Assembly: GCF_963576615.1 (NCBI RefSeq)
Contig: NC_088715.1
Span: forward strand, 57,409,302 to 57,473,301
DNA length: 64,000 bases
Source of the DNA: Watersipora subatra
Lineage: Eukaryota > Bryozoa > Gymnolaemata > Cheilostomatida > Watersiporidae
Reading direction: 5' to 3'
Each line of letters starts with the position of its first letter. The stretch's first letter is position 1. The translations under genes and the position numbers were made by a program. Below the pieces are notes generated by a model. It had not been told where the DNA came from. It saw nothing but the letters and a program-made list of their open reading frames with translations, and searched no databases. Positions 9,314-19,196 of this stretch are shown piece after piece.

Positions 9314-9927
9314 CAGAAATAGCCTTAACGAAGGGCGGGGAGGGGGAGGGGGGACGACTTCGAAAGAATGACCAAGACGAGTAGACTCCTCGCTACTCTA
9401 CCCGCGACGAGATTAGAAGCGTTATTACGTAACTAGCTAGGAGAAACGAAAAGGCTAGCACTCGCGTATAGGCTTAACGAAGAGAGGGAGACGACTTCGA
9501 AAGAGAAAGGCCGGTGAGAATAGCTTCGGTACTACCCGCGTCGAGATTAGAAGCGTTATTACGTAACTAGCTAGGAGAAGCGAATAGGCCACTCTCGGCG
9601 CGCGCGAATGCCGAAATCCTTTAATTACATCTATACCGTAAAGAGAGTAAAGGCGAATCTAAAAGTTTTCTAAATACGCCGAAGGGAGTTTAAAAGTTGG
9701 CGCTTTCGCGCCAGTTACTGAACGGGACGAGCGAGAGACCGACTCCGAACTAGTCGAGGTAGGCCGGACCGCTTCGGCGAGACGGGCGGACCGGAAAAAA
9801 CGCGACTAGTCTTCGGCCCCGGCGAGGCCTCTCGGTTTCTTCGAGCGGCTCGTTCGCCCTAAACGGGGACACTCGCTCGGCGGCGAATCGGCCGCGACTG
9901 AGCGACGGACGGCCGTCCGGGCAATTT

Positions 9928-10114
9928 ATCGCTTCTCGGCCTATTGGCTAAGATCAAAGTGTAGTATCTGTTCTAATCAGTTTAATATCTGATTCGCGGC
10001 GCATCGCGCCGCTACGATATTAATCTGATTTTTGGAACGAGATGGAGCGCGGAAGCTTGCTTCGGCTCCGTCACGGGTTGTCTCGGTATCGCAGTACCTC
10101 CGAGCACGGCCCAC
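9928..10114 (+). ncRNA. U2 snRNA, copy 7
   Basis: Uninterrupted. The spacer 10115-11500 has a long heptamer tract (about 10573-10676) and GCCAGCGAC, matching the spacer after copy 2, which supports a 7.94-kb duplication. Confidence 0.96.
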
Positions 10115-10827
10115 TCCCCTCGTCGGGAGGCACGAAACGAAAGATAAACTGAACCTACCTACTCGCCTACCTACTCGCCTACCTACCTACCTACCTACCT
10201 ACCTACCCACGCGCCTACCGGAAAAAAATCTTTTGCCGCGAGGCGGCGCTTTAAATTAACGCGCTTAGCGCGTAAATTCTTCCCGAATTCGCGAAAAAAA
10301 CGACGCGGAGCGCGAGGGGGACAGCTCCGATTTTAACTAGGCGAAAAGCGTGAAAGCGAGGCGCCAGCGACTACGCGGGCGCTTCTTCGACGCCCGTTAG
10401 CCGCGCCGACTAGCGTTCGCCGCGATCGAGCGCCCGTTTCGCGCGCGTTCGCTTTCGACTAAGCGCTCAGCCGTCGCTCCGAAACTTTCGTCGCCGCCTC
10501 CGCCCTCGCCCTCTTTCCCCGGTCACGCGCTCGCGCATCGCCAGCCCTTCGCCTACGTTTATTTCTATAGACGTTGGGTGTTGGGTGTTGGGTGTTGGGT
10601 GTTGGGTGTTGGGTGTTGGGTGTTGGGTGTTGGGTGTTGGGTGTTGGGTGTTGGGTGTTGGGTGTTGGGTGTTGGGGTGTTCGGGGTGAGCGGGTGGCGA
10701 GCGGACAGACGAGAGACCGCAAAGGTTTCGTTCGGGGCGGAAATCGCCCGAGACGAACCGACCCGTTCTATCTACGCGCTTCTTTAGTAGTCGAAAACTA
10801 CGAATAATGAAAACTTTGATCTACATT

Positions 10828-10886
<59 letters not shown>

Positions 10887-11500
10887 CAGAAATAGCCTTA
10901 ACGAAGGGCGGGGAGGGGGAGGGGGGACGACTTCGAAAGAATGACCAAGACGAGTAGACTCCTCGCTACTCTACCCGCGACGAGATTAGAAGCGTTATTA
11001 CGTAACTAGCTAGGAGAAACGAAAAGGCTAGCACTCGCGTATAGGCTTAACGAAGAGAGGGAGACGACTTCGAAAGAGAAAGGCCGGTGAGAATAGCTTC
11101 GGTACTACCCGCGTCGAGATTAGAAGCGTTATTACGTAACTAGCTAGGAGAAGCGAATAGGCCACTCTCGGCGCGCGCGAATGCCGAAATCCTTTAATTA
11201 CATCTATACCGTAAAGAGAGTAAAGGCGAATCTAAAAGTTTTCTAAATACGCCGAAGGGAGTTTAAAAGTTGGCGCTTTCGCGCCAGTTACTGAACGGGA
11301 CGAGCGAGAGACCGACTCCGAACTAGTCGAGGTAGGCCGGACCGCTTCGGCGAGACGGGCGGACCGGAAAAAACGCGACTAGTCTTCGGCCCCGGCGAGG
11401 CCTCTCGGTTTCTTCGAGCGGCTCGTTCGCCCTAAACGGGGACACTCGCTCGGCGGCGAATCGGCCGCGACTGAGCGACGGACGGCCGTCCGGGCAATTT

Positions 11501-11687
11501 ATCGCTTCTCGGCCTATTGGCTAAGATCAAAGTGTAGTATCTGTTCTAATCAGTTTAATATCTGATTCGCGGCGCATCGCGCCGCTACGATATTAATCTG
11601 ATTTTTGGAACGAGATGGAGCGCGGAAGCTTGCTTCGGCTCCGTCACGGGTTGTCTCGGTATCGCAGTACCTCCGAGCACGGCCCAC
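11501..11687 (+). ncRNA. U2 snRNA, copy 8
   Basis: Uninterrupted. The spacer 11688-12991 is A type with a short heptamer tract. Confidence 0.96.
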
Positions 11688-12320
11688 TCCCCTCGTCGGG
11701 AGGCACGAAACGAAAGATAAACTGAACCTACCTACTCGCCTACCTACTCGCCTACCTACCTACCTACCTACCTACCCACGCGCCTACCGGAAAAAAATCT
11801 TTTGCCGCGAGGCGGCGCTTTAAATTAACGCGCTTAGCGCGTAAATTCTTCCCGAATTCGCGAAAAAAACGACGCGGAGCGCGAGGGGGACAGCTCCGAT
11901 TTTAACTAGGCGAAAAGCGTGAAAGCGAGGCGCCGGCGACTACGCGGGCGCTTCTTCGACGCCCGTTAGCCGCGCCGACTAGCGTTCGCCGCGATCGAGC
12001 GCCCGTTTCGCGCGCGTTCGCTTTCGACTAAGCGCTCAGCCGTCGCTCCGAAACTTTCGTCGCCGCCTCCGCCCTCGCCCTCTTTCCCCGGTCACGCGCT
12101 CGCGCATCGCCAGCCCTTCGCCTACGTTTATTTCTATAGACGTTGGGTGTTGGGTGTTGGGGTGTTGGGGTGTTCGGGGTGAGCGGGTGGCGAGCGGACA
12201 GACGAGAGACCGCAAAGGTTTCGTTCGGGGCGGAAATCGCCCGAGACGAACCGACCCGTTCTATCTACGCGCTTCTTTAGTAGTCGAAAACTACGAATAA
12301 TGAAAACTTTGATCTACATT

Positions 12321-12377
<57 letters not shown>

Positions 12378-12991
12378 CAGAAATAGCCTTAACGAAGGGC
12401 GGGGAGGGGGAGGGGGGACGACTTCGAAAGAATGACCAAGACGAGTAGACTCCTCGCTACTCTACCCGCGACGAGATTAGAAGCGTTATTACGTAACTAG
12501 CTAGGAGAAACGAAAAGGCTAGCACTCGCGTATAGGCTTAACGAAGAGAGGGAGACGACTTCGAAAGAGAAAGGCCGGTGAGAATAGCTTCGGTACTACC
12601 CGCGTCGAGATTAGAAGCGTTATTACGTAACTAGCTAGGAGAAGCGAATAGGCCACTCTCGGCGCGCGCGAATGCCGAAATCCTTTAATTACATCTATAC
12701 CGTAAAGAGAGTAAAGGCGAATCTAAAAGTTTTCTAAATACGCCGAAGGGAGTTTAAAAGTTGGCGCTTTCGCGCCAGTTACTGAACGGGACGAGCGAGA
12801 GACCGACTCCGAACTAGTCGAGGTAGGCCGGACCGCTTCGGCGAGACGGGCGGACCGGAAAAAACGCGACTAGTCTTCGGCCCCGGCGAGGCCTCTCGGT
12901 TTCTTCGAGCGGCTCGTTCGCCCTAAACGGGGACACTCGCTCGGCGGCGAATCGGCCGCGACTGAGCGACGGACGGCCGTCCGGGCAATTT

Positions 12992-13178
12992 ATCGCTTCT
13001 CGGCCTATTGGCTAAGATCAAAGTGTAGTATCTGTTCTAATCAGTTTAATATCTGATTCGCGGCGCATCGCGCCGCTACGATATTAATCTGATTTTTGGA
13101 ACGAGATGGAGCGCGGAAGCTTGCTTCGGCTCCGTCACGGGTTGTCTCGGTATCGCAGTACCTCCGAGCACGGCCCAC
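12992..13178 (+). ncRNA. U2 snRNA, copy 9
   Basis: Uninterrupted. In the spacer 13179-14478 the TA tract starts with TTTGATATA instead of TTTGTATA, and about nine bases present elsewhere (CGCTACTCT region) are missing near 13950. Confidence 0.96.
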
Positions 13179-13811
13179 TCCCCTCGTCGGGAGGCACGAA
13201 ACGAAAGATAAACTGAACCTACCTACTCGCCTACCTACTCGCCTACCTACCTACCTACCTACCTACCCACGCGCCTACCGGAAAAAAATCTTTTGCCGCG
13301 AGGCGGCGCTTTAAATTAACGCGCTTAGCGCGTAAATTCTTCCCGAATTCGCGAAAAAAACGACGCGGAGCGCGAGGGGGACAGCTCCGATTTTAACTAG
13401 GCGAAAAGCGTGAAAGCGAGGCGCCGGCGACTACGCGGGCGCTTCTTCGACGCCCGTTAGCCGCGCCGACTAGCGTTCGCCGCGATCGAGCGCCCGTTTC
13501 GCGCGCGTTCGCTTTCGACTAAGCGCTCAGCCGTCGCTCCGAAACTTTCGTCGCCGCCTCCGCCCTCGCCCTCTTTCCCCGGTCACGCGCTCGCGCATCG
13601 CCAGCCCTTCGCCTACGTTTATTTCTATAGACGTTGGGTGTTGGGTGTTGGGGTGTTGGGGTGTTCGGGGTGAGCGGGTGGCGAGCGGACAGACGAGAGA
13701 CCGCAAAGGTTTCGTTCGGGGCGGAAATCGCCCGAGACGAACCGACCCGTTCTATCTACGCGCTTCTTTAGTAGTCGAAAACTACGAATAATGAAAACTT
13801 TGATCTACATT

Positions 13812-13871
<60 letters not shown>

Positions 13872-14478
13872 CAGAAATAGCCTTAACGAAGGGCGGGGAG
13901 GGGGAGGGGGGACGACTTCGAAAGAATGACCAAGACGAGTAGACTCCTCTACCCGCGACGAGATTAGAAGCGTTATTACGTAACTAGCTAGGAGAAACGA
14001 AAAGGCTAGCACTCGCGTATAGGCTTAACGAAGAGAGGGAGACGACTTCGAAAGAGAAAGGCCGGTGAGAATAGCTTCGGTACTACCCGCGTCGAGATTA
14101 GAAGCGTTATTACGTAACTAGCTAGGAGAAGCGAATAGGCCACTCTCGGCGCGCGCGAATGCCGAAATCCTTTAATTACATCTATACCGTAAAGAGAGTA
14201 AAGGCGAATCTAAAAGTTTTCTAAATACGCCGAAGGGAGTTTAAAAGTTGGCGCTTTCGCGCCAGTTACTGAACGGGACGAGCGAGAGACCGACTCCGAA
14301 CTAGTCGAGGTAGGCCGGACCGCTTCGGCGAGACGGGCGGACCGGAAAAAACGCGACTAGTCTTCGGCCCCGGCGAGGCCTCTCGGTTTCTTCGAGCGGC
14401 TCGTTCGCCCTAAACGGGGACACTCGCTCGGCGGCGAATCGGCCGCGACTGAGCGACGGACGGCCGTCCGGGCAATTT

Positions 14479-14669
14479 ATCGCTTCTCGGCCTATTGGCT
14501 AAGATCAAAGTGTAGTATCTGTTCTAATCAGTTTAATATCTGATTCGCGGCGCATCGCGCCGCTACGATATTAATCTGATTTTTGGAACGAGATGGAGCG
14601 CGGAAGCTTGCTTCGGCTCCGTCACGGGTTGTCTCGGTATCGCTCGCAGTACCTCCGAGCACGGCCCAC
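14479..14669 (+). ncRNA. U2 snRNA, copy 10, with 4-nt duplication in loop IV
   Basis: All parts are present, but stem-loop IV reads GGTATCGCTCGCAGTACC instead of GGTATCGCAGTACC: TCGC is duplicated near 14641-14647. This loop binds U2B'', so the RNA may be defective or poorly assembled. It is the only uninterrupted copy where I see a change within U2. The spacer 14670-16037 has a heptamer tract of about 12 units. Confidence 0.88.
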
Positions 14670-15368
14670 TCCCCTCGTCGGGAGGCACGAAACGAAAGAT
14701 AAACTGAACCTACCTACTCGCCTACCTACTCGCCTACCTACCTACCTACCTACCTACCTACCCACGCGCCTACCGGAAAAAAATCTTTTGCCGCGAGGCG
14801 GCGCTTTAAATTAACGCGCTTAGCGCGTAAATTCTTCCCGAATTCGCGAAAAAAACGACGCGGAGCGCGAGGGGGACAGCTCCGATTTTAACTAGGCGAA
14901 AAGCGTGAAAGCGAGGCGCCGGCGACTACGCGGGCGCTTCTTCGACGCCCGTTAGCCGCGCCGACTAGCGTTCGCCGCGATCGAGCGCCCGTTTCGCGCG
15001 CGTTCGCTTTCGACTAAGCGCTCAGCCGTCGCTCCGAAACTTTCGTCGCCGCCTCCGCCCTCGCCCTCTTTCCCCGGTCACGCGCTCGCGCATCGCCAGC
15101 CCTTCGCCTACGTTTATTTCTATAGACGTTGGGTGTTGGGTGTTGGGTGTTGGGTGTTGGGTGTTGGGTGTTGGGTGTTGGGTGTTGGGTGTTGGGTGTT
15201 GGGTGTTGGGTGTTGGGGTGTTCGGGGTGAGCGGGTGGCGAGCGGACAGACGAGAGACCGCAAAGGTTTCGTTCGGGGCGGAAATCGCCCGAGACGAACC
15301 GACCCGTTCTATCTACGCGCTTCTTTAGTAGTCGAAAACTACGAATAATGAAAACTTTGATCTACATT

Positions 15369-15423
<55 letters not shown>

Positions 15424-16037
15424 CAGAAATAGCCTTAACGAAGGGCGGGGAGGGGGAGGGGGGACGACTTCGAAAGAATGACCAAGACGAGTAGACTCCT
15501 CGCTACTCTACCCGCGACGAGATTAGAAGCGTTATTACGTAACTAGCTAGGAGAAACGAAAAGGCTAGCACTCGCGTATAGGCTTAACGAAGAGAGGGAG
15601 ACGACTTCGAAAGAGAAAGGCCGGTGAGAATAGCTTCGGTACTACCCGCGTCGAGATTAGAAGCGTTATTACGTAACTAGCTAGGAGAAGCGAATAGGCC
15701 ACTCTCGGCGCGCGCGAATGCCGAAATCCTTTAATTACATCTATACCGTAAAGAGAGTAAAGGCGAATCTAAAAGTTTTCTAAATACGCCGAAGGGAGTT
15801 TAAAAGTTGGCGCTTTCGCGCCAGTTACTGAACGGGACGAGCGAGAGACCGACTCCGAACTAGTCGAGGTAGGCCGGACCGCTTCGGCGAGACGGGCGGA
15901 CCGGAAAAAACGCGACTAGTCTTCGGCCCCGGCGAGGCCTCTCGGTTTCTTCGAGCGGCTCGTTCGCCCTAAACGGGGACACTCGCTCGGCGGCGAATCG
16001 GCCGCGACTGAGCGACGGACGGCCGTCCGGGCAATTT

Positions 16038-16224
16038 ATCGCTTCTCGGCCTATTGGCTAAGATCAAAGTGTAGTATCTGTTCTAATCAGTTTAATATCT
16101 GATTCGCGGCGCATCGCGCCGCTACGATATTAATCTGATTTTTGGAACGAGATGGAGCGCGGAAGCTTGCTTCGGCTCCGTCACGGGTTGTCTCGGTATC
16201 GCAGTACCTCCGAGCACGGCCCAC
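16038..16224 (+). ncRNA. U2 snRNA, copy 11
   Basis: Uninterrupted. The spacer 16225-17632 is the longest ordinary one because it holds two private tandem duplications (16561-16592 and 16653-16686) and about 13 heptamers. Confidence 0.96.
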
Positions 16225-16560
16225 TCCCCTCGTCGGGAGGCACGAAACGAAAGATAAACTGAACCTACCTACTCGCCTACCTACTCGCCTACCTACCTAC
16301 CTACCTACCTACCCACGCGCCTACCGGAAAAAAATCTTTTGCCGCGAGGCGGCGCTTTAAATTAACGCGCTTAGCGCGTAAATTCTTCCCGAATTCGCGA
16401 AAAAAACGACGCGGAGCGCGAGGGGGACAGCTCCGATTTTAACTAGGCGAAAAGCGTGAAAGCGAGGCGCCGGCGACTACGCGGGCGCTTCTTCGACGCC
16501 CGTTAGCCGCGCCGACTAGCGTTCGCCGCGATCGAGCGCCCGTTTCGCGCGCGTTCGCTT

Positions 16561-16592
16561 TCGACTAAGCGCTCAGTCGACTAAGCGCTCAG
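16561..16592 (+). repeat. 16-bp tandem duplication (private to this unit)
   Basis: TCGACTAAGCGCTCAG occurs twice in a row; other units have one copy. Confidence 0.9.
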
Positions 16593-16652
16593 CCGTCGCT
16601 CCGAAACTTTCGTCGCCGCCTCCGCCCTCGCCCTCTTTCCCCGGTCACGCGC

Positions 16653-16686
16653 TCGCGCATCGCCAGCCCTCGCGCATCGCCAGCCC
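16653..16686 (+). repeat. 17-bp tandem duplication (private to this unit)
   Basis: TCGCGCATCGCCAGCCC occurs twice in a row; other units have one copy. It lies about 60 bp from the 16-bp duplication in the same spacer. Confidence 0.9.
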
Positions 16687-16959
16687 TTCGCCTACGTTTA
16701 TTTCTATAGACGTTGGGTGTTGGGTGTTGGGTGTTGGGTGTTGGGTGTTGGGTGTTGGGTGTTGGGTGTTGGGTGTTGGGTGTTGGGTGTTGGGTGTTGG
16801 GTGTTGGGGTGTTCGGGGTGAGCGGGTGGCGAGCGGACAGACGAGAGACCGCAAAGGTTTCGTTCGGGGCGGAAATCGCCCGAGACGAACCGACCCGTTC
16901 TATCTACGCGCTTCTTTAGTAGTCGAAAACTACGAATAATGAAAACTTTGATCTACATT

Positions 16960-17018
<59 letters not shown>

Positions 17019-17653
17019 CAGAAATAGCCTTAACGAAGGGCGGGGAGGGGGAGGGGGGACGACTTCGAAAGAATGACCAAGACGAGTAGACTCCTCGCTA
17101 CTCTACCCGCGACGAGATTAGAAGCGTTATTACGTAACTAGCTAGGAGAAACGAAAAGGCTAGCACTCGCGTATAGGCTTAACGAAGAGAGGGAGACGAC
17201 TTCGAAAGAGAAAGGCCGGTGAGAATAGCTTCGGTACTACCCGCGTCGAGATTAGAAGCGTTATTACGTAACTAGCTAGGAGAAGCGAATAGGCCACTCT
17301 CGGCGCGCGCGAATGCCGAAATCCTTTAATTACATCTATACCGTAAAGAGAGTAAAGGCGAATCTAAAAGTTTTCTAAATACGCCGAAGGGAGTTTAAAA
17401 GTTGGCGCTTTCGCGCCAGTTACTGAACGGGACGAGCGAGAGACCGACTCCGAACTAGTCGAGGTAGGCCGGACCGCTTCGGCGAGACGGGCGGACCGGA
17501 AAAAACGCGACTAGTCTTCGGCCCCGGCGAGGCCTCTCGGTTTCTTCGAGCGGCTCGTTCGCCCTAAACGGGGACACTCGCTCGGCGGCGAATCGGCCGC
17601 GACTGAGCGACGGACGGCCGTCCGGGCAATTTATCGCTTCTCGGCCTATTGGC

Positions 17654-17983
17654 AAAGATAAAGACGGAACGCTGATCACGTTGAAGTACACCTTACTCTC
17701 TGGACAGGACACATCTGGACACTTCTTCTTCAAGACTGCTTCTTGGGGGAGACGATTACAACTGGAAACGGATTTGGACCACCAACCTCTCACGGAACTG
17801 ACTTGCACCTGGAATTTCTGCTCGGCTCACCAGCCTGCCCACTCTTACTAGTGCGGCAGGCCAGGTATCTACTTTTCTTTTCTTTTTTTCAACTTTTGGC
17901 CTTTTTTTTCACTTTGGCACTTGTTTCGGCTAACTTTCTTTTTTGCTTAAATCTCACTTTTTGCAAAAACCTAATTGGGAACA
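17654..17983 (+). promoter_or_regulatory. LINE 5' UTR
   Basis: A 330-bp leader without a convincing gene; its last 120 bp are T-rich (CTTTTCTTTTCTTTTTTTC-like). Because it directly follows U2 nucleotides 1-21 and the U2 promoter, transcription could start at the U2 cap site (inference). I found no HDV-like ribozyme fold by eye. Confidence 0.6.
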
Positions 17984-18991
17984 ATGGTGTGCCTGACAGC
18001 CACCATTCAAGAAGGAGTTTCTGATGAACTCAAAACTTTTTTCTCAGAAATTAAAAAGTTTACGGTTATTTCGGATATTAGATCCGTAGTACCCTTGCCC
18101 AAGGGTAAAGAAATCACTTTCTTAAGTGAAAAAGCATTGAGAGACTTTCTCGAAAAAGCTCCTAAAAGTTGGAATATTAAATCTGAACTAAATTCTGACA
18201 TTCTGATAACAATAAGCCCGAGCCACGGCGAGGGCCATAGTTTGGTAGCTGATTCAGCTTTATGCGTCATTTTCAAAAAATATGGCGAAGTCAAAAAGGG
18301 GCGGAGACTTTTTTTTAAAGAGTACCCCACCATAGAAAATGGAGTGAGACAGATAGTCATCACTCCAAAAGAGGGTATTAGAATTCCCGGTTCAATAAAC
18401 TTTGGTAAAGCAGGTTTCAGGGTCACATACAGGGGCCAACAAAAGGCTTGCCATAGATGCAACTCTTTAACACATGAGGTAAAGAATTGCACAACAAAAA
18501 AATGTTTCCGATGCCAACAGCTCGGGCACGAAAGAGCCGAGTGCACCAGCGCTCTAATTTGTACGGTTTGCGGTGAAGACGGACATACCTTTGCCCGTTG
18601 TCCCAGCTCTTGGGCACTTAAAGTGCAATTTTCAAAAAAATGGTCAGCATCGTCTTCAAAAGAACCAGAAAAACAGCCCACCAAGGACTCCGAGAGCCAC
18701 CCAACCGCTGCCAGCCAAGAGGAACAGGTTAAGACCGAAAGCATGTGCATCGATGAAACCGTGACCGAATCATCTGAAGAACCTCTGGTGGTTGACACTA
18801 AAGAAGACAGAGGAGAACAAGGCTCACAAGACCTTTTTGACTCCTCAAGCGATTCGCTAACAGACGAAGACATTTCTCTCGACCCCAGTAATAGCAGACC
18901 TTCCTTTTCCACATCTGACTCGTGGAGGTCCACTTTAGGATCTTACCGCCCGAAGAGAGGAGGAGTGGCTAAGAGGGGGAGGAAGGACTGA
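17984..18991 (+). CDS. LINE ORF1: gag-like RNA-binding protein with three CCHC zinc knuckles
   Basis: A 335-residue protein that should coat the LINE RNA and form the retrotransposition RNP. The ATG at 17984 has a good context (A at -3, G at +4). Residues about 28-150 form a domain typical of gag-like LINE ORF1 proteins, ending in a YRGQQKACHRC stretch. Three CX2CX4HX4C knuckles follow at residues 156-169, 174-187 and 193-206. The C-terminal part is Ser/Glu/Asp-rich (about 215-315) with a basic tail (RPKRGG...KRGRKD) that could act in nuclear entry or RNA binding. ORF2 starts 205 bp downstream in another frame. I see no internal stop. Family level is clear; the exact clade is not. Confidence 0.92.
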   Translation: MVCLTATIQEGVSDELKTFFSEIKKFTVISDIRSVVPLPKGKEITFLSEKALRDFLEKAPKSWNIKSELNSDILITISPSHGEGHSLVADSALCVIFKKYGEVKKGRRLFFKEYPTIENGVRQIVITPKEGIRIPGSINFGKAGFRVTYRGQQKACHRCNSLTHEVKNCTTKKCFRCQQLGHERAECTSALICTVCGEDGHTFARCPSSWALKVQFSKKWSASSSKEPEKQPTKDSESHPTAASQEEQVKTESMCIDETVTESSEEPLVVDTKEDRGEQGSQDLFDSSSDSLTDEDISLDPSNSRPSFSTSDSWRSTLGSYRPKRGGVAKRGRKD

Positions 18992-19196
18992 ATGTAACTC
19001 CCTTCTCTTCTTGTCCTCTCTCCGACCCCTTGCCTTTTTTTTTTCATGGGTTGCCCTTTTTTTTTTTCCTCCTCCCTTTTTTTTTCACTTCCCACCCCTT
19101 TTTTTCTCATTTATTTTTCTTTTCCTCCTCCCCATCCCCCGCCCACTTTTCTTTACCCAATCCCTGCCTTGCCTACGGACCTTTTCCTCCCCAACA
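18992..19196 (+). other. Pyrimidine-rich gap between LINE ORF1 and ORF2
   Basis: A 205-bp stretch made mostly of T and C runs. The ORF2 frame is open through it back to about 19011 but has no ATG and would encode Phe/Pro-rich low complexity, so I treat it as untranslated. It may serve ORF2 initiation after ORF1 (inference). Confidence 0.65.

Noticed and set aside
17455-17808. Minus-strand open frame across the U2/LINE 5' junction, and minus-strand frames within the LINE ORFs
   Set aside because: They are shadows of the U2 promoter region and of ORF1/ORF2, with no domain signature.
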